Source: Setomelanomma holmii | Lineage: Eukaryota > Ascomycota > Dothideomycetes > Pleosporales > Phaeosphaeriaceae | Direction of reading: 5' to 3' | DNA length: 64,000 nt | NCBI GenBank assembly: GCA_010015745.1 | Contig: ML978256.1 | Location: forward strand, 1-64,000 | Shown: one piece after another, positions 47,244-56,509 of the stretch | Position numbering within the stretch: position 1 is the stretch's first letter | How the letters are laid out: each line of letters opens with the position of its first letter | Program-made: the position numbers and the translations under genes | The notes under the pieces: model-generated | Told to the model about the DNA's origin: nothing | The model's input: the letters and a program-made list of their open reading frames with translations, nothing else | The model's database searches: none

Positions 47244-48290
47244 ATGGGGGGCAAGAAAGAAACAAAGGCCGCTTACTTCGACAAACTCGAGACGCTTCTC
47301 AAGGAGTACAAGAGCATCTTCATCGTCACCGTCGACAATGTCTCGTCGCAGCAGATGCACGAGATCCGCCAGTCGCTCCGCGGCGAGGGTGTCGTGCTCA
47401 TGGGCAAGAACACCATGGTCCGCCGAGCCTTGAAGGGCTTCATTGCCGACTCTCCGGAGTACGAGCGCCTGCTTCCCCACGTCAAGGGTGCGCTTCCCCT
47501 TCCACATTGCGCCCGCGCGTGGCATTGACAGTCTGCAGGCAACGTCGGCTTCGTCTTCACCAACGGCGACCTCAAGGAGACCCGTGACAAAATCCTCTCC
47601 AACCGTGTCGCCGCGCCCGCCCGTGCTGGTGCCCTCGCGCCCCTTGATGTCTTTGTCCCCGCTGGAAACACGTAAGAGCCATTTATTGCACGCGTACAGG
47701 GCACAGGAGCTGACAATCGCAGTGGTATGGAACCCGGAAAGACGTCTTTCTTCCAGGCTCTCGGTGTCCCAACCAAGATTGCCCGTGGTACCATCGAAAT
47801 TACGGCCGACTTGAAGCTCATTGAGGCCGGCAACAAGGTCGGTGCCTCCGAGGCTACCCTGCTCAACTTGTTGAACATCTCGCCCTTCACCTACGGCATG
47901 GGTATTCACCAGATCTACGACAACGGCCAGACCTTCGAGGCCTCCGTCTTGGACATTGAGGAGTCCCAGTTGCTCAAGGCTTTCAGCTCCGCCATCACCA
48001 CCATTGCCAGTATCTCTCTGGCCGCCAACTTCCCCACTCTGCCCTCCGTCATGCACTCCGTCGTCAACTCCTACAAGAAGGTTCTCTCTGTTGCCATTGA
48101 GACCGACTACGAGTGGGAGGAGATCGCCGAGCTCAAGGACCGCATCGCCAACCCCGACAAGTATGCCTCGTCTGGCCCTGCTGCTCCTGCTGCCACTGGC
48201 GGTGATGCCGCACCTGCCAAGGCTGAGGAAAAGGAGGAGGAGAAGGAAGAGTCCGAGGATGAGGACATGGGCTTCGGTCTGTTCGACTAA
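47244..48290 (+). CDS. RPP0: 60S acidic ribosomal protein P0
   Basis: Three exons with introns at 47488-47538 and 47672-47722 (51 bp each) join in frame and give about 315 residues, the usual length. The N-terminal L10-like domain has MGGKKETKAAYFDKLETLL and LMGKNTMVRRALKGF. The P-domain ends in Ala-rich and Glu/Lys-rich stretches and the universal tail EESEDEDMGFGLFD, which binds translation factors. Strong C-ending codon bias fits very high expression. No lesion is seen, which makes it a useful control for sequence accuracy in this window. Confidence 0.97.
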
Positions 48291-48647
48291 GTATTGGGTT
48301 TGCAGTGACTTCATTAAGAAAGTTCGACAAAATCTCCGTCGGTCGAGCTACGTCTTCATGAGATGGGACTATCAACGACAATACGATCAGATGAACGCGC
48401 CAACATACTTCTAACGAACCTGTGATGCTTACTCAAGCGCTTGCACAGCCTGCCTCTATTGTAAGTCTATATATTTCCTGCCTGTTATTTCCTGCAAGGA
48501 TTATAAATTTTTAACCCTGAGATCTTCGGTGAGGATCCAAACGCAACACAACTCTAATTTTTTCATGAGCAACATCCCCTCCACTATCGCTGTTCAGACA
48601 TTGTTCTCCAGTTCGTCGACTGACCAGATTAGAGACTTACTAGTGCC
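48291..48647. other. 3' flank of RPP0 and the GNAT gene (convergent)
   Basis: These 357 bp lie between two convergent genes. No feature beyond the expected 3' UTRs is seen. Confidence 0.4.
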
Positions 48648-49838
48648 TCATCCGCTCTTCGCCAACGCTCCCGCCTTGTCGAGATCGATCCGCACCCAGT
48701 AGTCCTTCCATAGCGCCTTGCCTCCCAGACTTCTACAAACACTTTCGCTCTGAACGTTGTCAGCGTACACGTCCGCATGGGACCATGCATTGCCGTCATT
48801 GTCGATCGCTAGTCCAGGCGCATATTTTCTGATGATTTTTGAAGCTACTGCTTTCGCGATGCCCTTGCCTCTGAGTTCTGGCTCCGTGTGTAATGTCGTA
48901 AGCGATCCGTCGAGGCCGAGAAATGTCCAAGCCACTGCTGTGTCTGTCTTCCTATCGAACACACCTACGCTCTTAAGTGACAGCAATGTCTTCGTGGTGC
49001 GAGGAATACTTGTGCGTGCCTTGACAAGGTCGATGTCCTGCTCCCTCATCTCGCCCCATCTCAGACCTTCTGGTAGCTCTTTTGTCGTCGGTAGGTCAGC
49101 TATTCGGAAGATAAATTTGTTCAACTCGAGATCAGGTCCAGGAAAATCGCGCCTTACAATGCCCGCGTCGCGACAAATCTTCACAAGTCTCTCGTGACAT
49201 GCGCCTATAAGGACCACCTTCGGTAGCAGTAGGTGACGCATGTACGTGCCTGGCGATGGAAGATAAGTGCCATCGGAGCGTGGCGACGGATATTCTTTTT
49301 CGTGTTGGCTGGCAAGATCCAAAGCCGGTGCGTTGTCCGGGCGCATCGGCGGTGTTGGAAGCGTAGACATATAGTCGAGCAGAGACAACATAGCTCTTCT
49401 ACAATATTGACAAAATTCTTCTTCTGATGAGTGGTGGGGCATTTCCCCAGCAGCAAAGATCCAAGCCTCCGTTTCTGGGCGCATTGACCGGTCAAAGTAC
49501 GCTGCCGCCCAGCATTGCGGCGTCGAAGCTACATCTTCTGGGAAAGTAGCGAGAACGTGCGCATGTCCTGTTCGATTTGCGTGTTGTGTGCGGTATGCTA
49601 GGTTGATGCTGTAAGGGAGGGCGGACTTGAGAGCGGTTTGCAATGTCGGAGAATCGGCACGATGTGAATAGACATCCATGTTGATATGTAGTCTGTTCTC
49701 TGTAGCTGTCACGGCACGCAAGTAGAGACAAATTGAAAGATCAATAAATGTAATTTTGCTTGACTCACATGCCTTGAGTATTAGTACCTTCCTATTCAGG
49801 TCTGGATGACTAAGAAAACAAAGCTCTGATATCGTCAT
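48648..49838 (-). CDS. GNAT-family N-acetyltransferase
   Basis: The frame is open for 396 codons from 49838. The segment between SHPDLNRK and MDVYSHRAD is atypical and may be an unspliced intron, so the protein might also start at 49679 (MDVYSHRADSPTLQ). The C-terminal GNAT fold is clear: AVAWTFLGLDGSLTTLHTEP then the acetyl-CoA loop RGKGIAKAVASKII, and AWSHADVYADNVQSESVCRS. The N-terminal 200 residues have no domain I can name. Such two-part proteins are common in ascomycetes with unknown acceptor substrates. Confidence 0.8.
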   Translation of the reverse strand: MTISELCFLSHPDLNRKVLILKACESSKITFIDLSICLYLRAVTATENRLHINMDVYSHRADSPTLQTALKSALPYSINLAYRTQHANRTGHAHVLATFPEDVASTPQCWAAAYFDRSMRPETEAWIFAAGEMPHHSSEEEFCQYCRRAMLSLLDYMSTLPTPPMRPDNAPALDLASQHEKEYPSPRSDGTYLPSPGTYMRHLLLPKVVLIGACHERLVKICRDAGIVRRDFPGPDLELNKFIFRIADLPTTKELPEGLRWGEMREQDIDLVKARTSIPRTTKTLLSLKSVGVFDRKTDTAVAWTFLGLDGSLTTLHTEPELRGKGIAKAVASKIIRKYAPGLAIDNDGNAWSHADVYADNVQSESVCRSLGGKALWKDYWVRIDLDKAGALAKSG

Positions 49839-50734
49839 AGGTCCTCGAAGCCTTTGCGTTCTACACTATCATCCCATGTCCACTAACCTATCTTACCCAC
49901 AATCATATCTTTGTCTCTTCGACATATGTAACCAGTGCATTGCAATCTTCATAGCTGAGTAGAAGATCATTAACTTGGACTGCGCTCCTTTGGACCTCCG
50001 CCACATCGACAGTTCCAGCACGTCGCTTATCCATGTATGGCATTATTGCGCGGTTGCAAAACATGGTTACCGCTTCTTCAGACCTTGGTCAACGGCATCA
50101 TGCAAGGCGAGGAAAGCCAGATCACAGACACGGCACGCGATGACCTCAAGGCAAGACTCGTGGCATCGTCTGGCGGACGAGAGCGCCCTAGCTTTGCAGT
50201 CTTACCGCTCTAGTTTTTAAGGTTACTTTCAAGAGTTGGAATTGGATAGACAGTCCTGAAGGCGTGGTCTCCGCGCTGGTCGCACGTGTGGTGCTCTTCC
50301 TTGAGTGGCTTTGCCCAGTTATAAAGCACTTCTATTAACGTCGCACGATTGCCCTGAACTTAAATAAGTTCAGCCTCCATCGACTCGAACGCCTCAGATC
50401 CTGGAAGAAGAGCCCGGATCCACTGGATATCATCTGAGTCTGCAGAACGTTGCGTATTTTAGCCGCAGTGTCTATGCAGGCAGCGCTGATCATGCCACCA
50501 CATACTTGGGATCTTTGAGGCTGACGGGATCCCTGGACACGGGAATATCCTGAACGAGCTTCACGAATGTCTTCGATTTACCAAAACGGCTAATGGCTCA
50601 GGAAAACGCCGAGGCCTTCTTAGACGTGACACATAAAGATCGACATTTGCGCACATCATTTTCATCAGAACCAATACCTTCTCACCCTCAAACAACTCTT
50701 TCTTGAACATTCACGAGATACCCTTGTTCAAGAA
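49839..50734. other. Intergenic region
   Basis: About 0.9 kb without a supportable gene. An 81-codon frame at 49975-50220 shows no family signal. Confidence 0.35.
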
Positions 50735-51233
50735 CCACGCATTCTCTCTCAGTATCGTTCATCGCGTTCGCTGCGGCACTTTGGCTGCCATTGACCCTTG
50801 CCGGCGCGAATGAAAAGATCTATCTCGCGAACTGCGTCAACACGGGCGACTCGAACGACCGCTTCTCTGAAGTTGCATACTTCTCCCACAATGGAGACGA
50901 AAGTCCTGCCGCCATTGCGCGCGCGCCCAGTGCAGCTGGATCAACAGCCTGGTGGGAAGGAGGAGCTCCAGTGGAAACGCGATTTGCTGATGGTAACATT
51001 TCTCCGCGAACGTCCCCAACGATATTCAAAAAGACGGCGCGTTCGTAGGCAATGGTAAGAACGATCAAGGCCCATTTTCCTGCTGTAGACACTATCGCCC
51101 GAATGCATACACGTATGACAATGTCAGATGTGATACCGTTTACCTTTGCGATCATCGATCCGTGCCGGAGGCCTCACTCCGGGTCGACTACCATCTCAGC
51201 AGCTACGTCGTCGATGTTGAAGGCACAATGTAA
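50735..51233 (+). pseudogene. Small secreted-protein-like gene, disrupted
   Basis: A hydrophobic, signal-peptide-like stretch (SFIAFAAALWLPLTLAGA) near 50755-50810 leads into NEKIYLANCVNTGDSNDRFS and WWEGGAPVETRFADGN. The frame then shifts near 51000 and continues as NVPNDIQKDGAFVGNGKN, GPFSCC and CDTVYLCDH to TAA at 51233. Alternatively a 41-bp intron from GTAACA to AAAAAG would keep the frame, but it is short and lacks a branch site. No in-frame ATG was found upstream of the hydrophobic stretch. Five cysteines and about 150 residues fit a small secreted protein; I do not recognise a named family. Confidence 0.5.
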
Positions 51234-51455
51234 ATGAGTGGCGGAAGTCAAGGGGGTGGCTGATTTGATACAGTGTGGAATCGTCGTTTGGACAGTTCTT
51301 GCGATAGCGCGCCGACTCAACTTACCAATAGTCCTTGTTCAATTGTTTACAAGGCAAGTCCATGGTTGATCAGCCCCGAAACCAGAAGCTGACTTATTCG
51401 ATCTGCTTCACAGTGCTCCATTGATCCGACTCGGCCGTGGGTCCTTACCAACGGC

Positions 51456-51851
51456 ATGGAGTCAACGCTGGTCGGACCTATTGCTCAGGCTACTCTTCAA
51501 GTTGAGCAGTACACCGCACGAGAATTCCAGGAAGTATCCGAAGTACTAGCTCATCGATGCGTCAACTGGGAGCTCGTCAAACGGAGCCGCAGCCACATCC
51601 TTGAAAGTGGTTCCACACACGTTTGGAACACATATCCAGATGGCTCCCCTACCCTTCCCTCCGAGGCCGGCAGTTTGGAACGGTCAATTCCCTGTCCCAT
51701 CAGTAGGCGTAGATGCGACTTCTGCCGCAACGTACAGAGCGCCTTGCAAGCCGGTGGTGCTCTAGGCACTCTATCGCTCAATCCAATTGTTGCAGGCTTC
51801 TTCGGTGTTGGATCCGCAGTCACCGGTGCTAGCTGTACGCAAACATACTGA
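51456..51851 (+). CDS. Hypothetical ORF, 131 codons
   Basis: An open frame starts at an ATG at 51456 (MESTLVGPIAQATLQVEQYT) and ends at 51851. It is hydrophilic in the first two thirds and ends with a Gly/Ala/Leu-rich hydrophobic segment (LSLNPIVAGFFGVGSAVTGA). I recognise no domain. It may be a chance frame or part of the disrupted gene upstream; low confidence. Confidence 0.25.
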   Translation: MESTLVGPIAQATLQVEQYTAREFQEVSEVLAHRCVNWELVKRSRSHILESGSTHVWNTYPDGSPTLPSEAGSLERSIPCPISRRRCDFCRNVQSALQAGGALGTLSLNPIVAGFFGVGSAVTGASCTQTY

Positions 51852-53107
51852 TGACTTTCCCATTGAGTAGTAGCGCGCCACCGTCGTGCACCGTTCGCTC
51901 AAGATAACAAGAAACAGCGACACAGAACTTTGGAAAAGTTTCAAAGGGTCGATGAAAGATCAGCGCCACTTGTCCACCTTGTTCAAGGCTATCGCCCAAC
52001 TACATGTCATATATAGAATGGATATACTCTACACCCGTTGCTGCTGAACAAATTTGTCTGGGCGAACTTACAGGTGCTTCGCAGATTACCATTGGATGAT
52101 GTCGTTCCGGAACATCGCACAATGACATATATGTGAGGGCGTAGCGGATCCGGCATAGGCGCACACTGGACAAGCGCAAAGGTAAGGTATACCGAAGCTT
52201 GGAGATGCTTGATCCGACGACGGAGCAGTGTTGTTGAGGTTTTCGACCTTTGACGGAATCATGACGAGCTCGGAGATGTGCTTCAGCAGGAGCTTGCAGC
52301 GAGTACTGCTTCCTGACTGGCACATCGTGCTCGCACTGGAGAGCATGTGGTAACAAATACGTAACACATCACCTGCTATGTCCTGTTGACACTGATCTCG
52401 GTCAGATTCATTCCTTGTTATTCCTAGGTGATTGTGCTTTCTACTTTTGGTACTTTAGTTTCTGTCATGGTGCCCCCTCGAATTGAGTGTACCACATTAA
52501 GTGGCTGAGATTCCACAACTAAGCTGGACCAAATACATCAATATTTTGAAAATGGTTGCTCATTTTGGACGTTCATCCTCATGTTTTCGTGCTATGTGGT
52601 GTTCTCGTTAAAGAGGTCTTCACGCGGGTTGGTTAGCTACGGCCCCGCTATCTCCGCGAACGCGTTCAACTAGCTTCTGCAGTGTAGATCTCATGACAGA
52701 TCTGACAATTCCATGTATAACATTTGTTGCCCCGCCCTACATTCGTTATCGTGGGGAGCAAGCTTTGACAAGCGTACCTAAATCCCGTTGGCGCCTTGTC
52801 ATGACATCTTCCAGCTTAAACTTGTTTCCGGGACTACTCCCTACCTTTAATTGGAACATGAATACGAGATATGGGGCGGTATTTTCGCATGCTCGGCCAA
52901 TGCTTCGATTTCTGTCTGTAGTGTTACTATCCCGTCCTTTGCGCCTCCGACGGACCGAGTCGGCCAGGCGAGCTTGCGATGTATTCACTACACGCCTTTT
53001 CGGATCCCCATACTGACCGTGAATTTCCTATGTATCTGGGTCAGTATCTCGTTGACTTCAGACTAATAAACTCAGCTCCTTTACACCACTCTCACGTGCA
53101 CTACAAG
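51852..53107. other. Intergenic region and possible 5' part of the P450 gene
   Basis: There is no supportable gene from 51852 to about 52850. A hydrophobic run (MLRFLSVVLLSRPLR) near 52900 could encode the missing N-terminal membrane anchor of the P450, but no donor site links it in frame. Confidence 0.3.
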
Positions 53108-54586
53108 GCATCTTCCAGGACCGTGGTACACTCGCTTCACGCACCTCCGTTTGAAACGCGCTGTTATCACTGGCCAACGAATATTCTACATCGATTCTCT
53201 CCACAAGCAGTATGGCCCGATTGTCCGCTTGTCGCCGACTGAAGTTGGCGTGGCAGACCTGGATGCTTTCAGGGAGATCCACAAGATTGGGACCAAGTAC
53301 ATGAAAAGCGAGTGGTATCTACGATTGGCGAATTTCCCGAAGGCTGGTGTCTTCACCATGCTCGACCCGCGCGAACATGGTCCGAGGCGGAAGCTGCTCT
53401 CGCGCTCGTTCAGCAGGTCATACCTCGTTGAGAATTGGGAGCCTGTGGTTCGAGAAAAAGCGCTGCTAGCTGTCAATAAGATCAAGGCCGATGCGATCAG
53501 TAACACTGCAGATGTGTACAATTGGTGGATGCTACTCGCTTCGGACATCAGCGCTCATCTTTCCTTCGGCGAGTCGTTCGGCATGTTGGAGGCCGGTCAT
53601 GTAAGTCATTCCAAGCATGCCCATGATCCTCTGGTTGCTCATGCACGAATAGGCGAACCAGTTCATCCGTGTGCTCAAGAAATTGACCATGGGTGCTGGG
53701 ATCATGGTTGAAATGCCCTTCCTTCGTCTTCTACGTTTTGTGCCTGTCAATGCGGTGCAAGAAATGTTCAATGCCAACGATTTCATCCTGAAGGGTGCAG
53801 GAAGAGCTGTCGAGATGGCCAAATCCCGCACAGGAGAATCAAATATCTTCGCCAAAGTCATCGAGGATTGCGAGAAGGAAGGCGAGGGCCATATCGATAA
53901 CATGGACGTCAGGATCGAAGCGATGAACATCATCATTGCCGGGACAGACACGTCAGGCGTCACTCTGACCTACCTCACCTGGGCTGTTCTTCAACGACCT
54001 CAGCTGCAGGCGGCTCTTGAAACAGAAGTTGCGGGGTTGGGCGAGAACTTCACCGAGAACGACCTGATCAACCTACCACTCTTGAATGCCACCATCGAAG
54101 AGACTTTGCGGCTGTATGGTGCAGCACCCAGCAGTCTACCTCGTGTGGTTCCTCAAGGCGGAACTCATTTTGTGGGCCACTACATCCCGCAGGGTGTTAC
54201 TGTCGATACACAAGCGTATACATTCCACCGCGACCCCCAAATATGGAGTGATCCTTTGACGTGAGTATAATGGAGTCATGTTCCGGCTCGTACTGACATC
54301 GCATAGGTTCAATCCTCAACGATGGATCTCTTCAAAGGAAGGTCATATCGCGGAGGCGCTCTCACCCGCAGCAAAGACCGCTTTCCATCCATTTGGTGTC
54401 GGTGCGCGATCGTGCATTGGTATCCATCTGGCGCGCATGGAGCTTCGATATGCTGTTGCCTTCTTCTTTAGGGAGTGCAGGGGCATCAAGCTTGCGCCGA
54501 GCACGACGCCGGAGAGCATGGATTTCGAGAATTTCTTCCTGATTGCACCCAAGGCGCATCGCTGCGAAATTACATTCAAGCAGTGA
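53108..54586 (+). CDS. Cytochrome P450 (5' end unresolved)
   Basis: Recognisable from HLPGPWYTRFTHLRLK at 53109, just after a likely acceptor site. Introns at 53601-53652 and 54261-54306 join in frame. The I-helix motif is AGTDTSG, the K-helix ExxR is EETLR, FNPQRW follows, and the heme loop FHPFGVGARSCIGIHLARME has the Cys ligand. The N-terminal anchor exon was not found, so the gene may be incomplete or start further upstream. P450s hydroxylate or epoxidise small lipophilic compounds in the ER; a role in preparing the cluster's substrate is possible but unsupported beyond proximity. Confidence 0.85.
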
Positions 54587-54800
54587 GAGCAAATTGGGTA
54601 TAAGCATAATATACATTATAGGGTTCTGGTCATTTTGGGCTTGATATTATAACCATAGATAATTCGAACTACGCTCCAGCAACTCAAATGGCCATACACT
54701 GTAGTTCCATCTATTTGTCCCCGTCAAGTTGTGCCAAGTTCGAATCTCACTTCAATGTAAGATCCGCCCTTTCCATTAGTCGTACGCGAACAAATCCTCA

Positions 54801-55450
54801 TTAATCGTCCTCAACCACAACCTGCACTTCTTTCGCATCAGCTCGCCACTGAAGAGTCTTCAGCGCACCTTGCTCCACCCCAGAGATGCAACCTCGAAAG
54901 CGCACTTCTACCAGTGATGGGAAATGATGGATCCAGAACTTGAGGCCAGGTTCGAATAGCGCCATATCGAGCAGAGCTGTGGCTGAGTGAGCTTCGAACA
55001 TGACTGAGCTAATCAGCCAAAGATTGTGGAGTCACATGTGATCAAGGAAAAACTCGATGTGTAAGAGAGCCTGGAAGTCGAATCTGCAAGTGCTGTAGAA
55101 TATAGACACGGCCTCGAACCGGATCTGGCGACAGGTGCCGAGCAGGTACAATTTTGACTGTTGTTCCTTGTCCCAATCACTCATGATGCCAGCGGGGACC
55201 TGAATGTAACCGAATAATACATGCTTGCAAGTCCATACACGGAGCTCGGCTGGGAGGCGAAGGAAGGACGAGTGGATTCGGTTGGCGGCAGTGCTTGCGA
55301 TGTATCAGTGGATGGCTACCCACTTCATCCTAGATTATACTCACAAGCGCTCTCTCAGTTCCAACCGCCTGTGATAGCTGAATTTCGGCGACGTAGTTGG
55401 GTCTGAAGGAACAGTCGTAGCGCTTGGGCTGTGCTTTGTGTTGTCCAGAG
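54801..55450 (-). pseudogene. F-box-like (LPAELR family) gene, nonsense codon
   Basis: Read right to left: SSFLRLPAELRVW (F-box-like start) near 55245, then LLGTCRQIRFEAVSIFYSTC near 55135-55080, ending VVVEDD at 54801. An intron (GTGAGTATAATC to CGCAAG) near 55290-55340 probably precedes the first block; the first exon is unclear. One in-frame TGA at 55032-55034 fits CGA changed by C to T. The CRQI-EA block is typical of a large, poorly characterised family of short fungal proteins. No function is assigned. Confidence 0.55.
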
Positions 55451-55663
55451 AATACGAGTTGAAGACTACGGCGGATATGCTTGTGGCAAAGAAGACCTCA
55501 GGGTGGTACTGGTTTCTTTCCGAGGCTAGTATACTTCGAGCCGGTCTACACCGACACGGCTGCCTGCAATAGTCACACTCCCATATCAGTCGTTCGAGGC
55601 GGTATTGCAGCGGTCCGAATAAGATCTGTGTTTCGAGTTGTGGCAGGGAGTCGTCGCCATCTG

Positions 55664-56010
55664 TCAAGCGAGCTCAATGAAAACCTCCAGAGCCATTCTG
55701 CCCGTGACATCCCTAACAGACAACCTGACAGAAGTGCGCTGATCGGCTGCAAGACTCATGGCATCTGCGCTGAAGACCATATCCAGGCTTGCGAGCAAAC
55801 CAACCTTCCACAAGTCTTTGTCGTTCTTCTGAAACTCACGGTCTATTTGCAGAGCATGTGCTGCTCGAAGTCGAATCGATTTCACAGTAACAGACCGAGC
55901 GCTTCAATACATGCAATCTTGTCCGCCGATTCGAAGTTGAAAGCGTTGAGGGAGAATATCAGCGAACAAGCTTCGCCGTAGATCCCTCGACAAGCGGATA
56001 CGAGCGAAAG
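55664..56010 (-). pseudogene. Second F-box-like family relic
   Basis: Near 56005-55910 the minus strand reads LVSACRGIYGEACSLIFSLN then AFNFESADKIACIEALG, the same block as in the neighbouring relic. The continuation (KSIRLRAAHALQIDREFQKN) is in another frame after a shift near 55885. It lacks an F-box-like start and a clear end. The two relics probably represent a tandem pair. Confidence 0.45.
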
Positions 56011-56509
56011 GGCATCTGTTTTATAGTCAGACCACAGGCGTGGAGCAACGTCCACGATGCCTTGATACAGGGCATAGCGAAAGATCCGGTTCCGGATCTC
56101 TGACGGTGGAGGAGCGGGCAGTTGCTTTAATTTGCCATAGTGCTACCTGTCGGTCAGTGCGCTACTTCAGAGGATCCGCATACTGCCAGATGCACCTACA
56201 CAGCGTCAGAATCTACCTTCGGTTCTGTCACATCGATTACGTTGTTTGAGATGCGTCCCAGTATTCAATCAACAGCAATGAAAATCTGCTGCTGTGTCGC
56301 GCGCGACTGAGGACGGTGATTGAGCCAGTAAGAAGAAAGGAAGCGAAAGTCGTTCGAGATAGGAGCTAAGAAATCAAAGCTGATGTAGCAGATGAAAGCG
56401 TTCGGCTCTCGCTAGCAGTGGCTTCCATTCACTCCATAGATATGCTGGATCCATACGCGCAAAAGTGTGGAAGATGAACAAATTTAATATGTCAATATTG
56501 GGTAGCAGT
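56011..56509. other. Intergenic region
   Basis: About 500 bp without a gene I can support. Confidence 0.35.

Noticed and set aside
47205..48314. Long minus-strand open frame (369 codons) across RPP0
   Set aside because: It is the shadow of the strongly biased codons of RPP0; no start context, domain or composition of a real protein.
54735..54755. GTTCGAATCTCAC string resembling a tRNA T-arm
   Set aside because: No matching acceptor, D or anticodon arms at the required distance.
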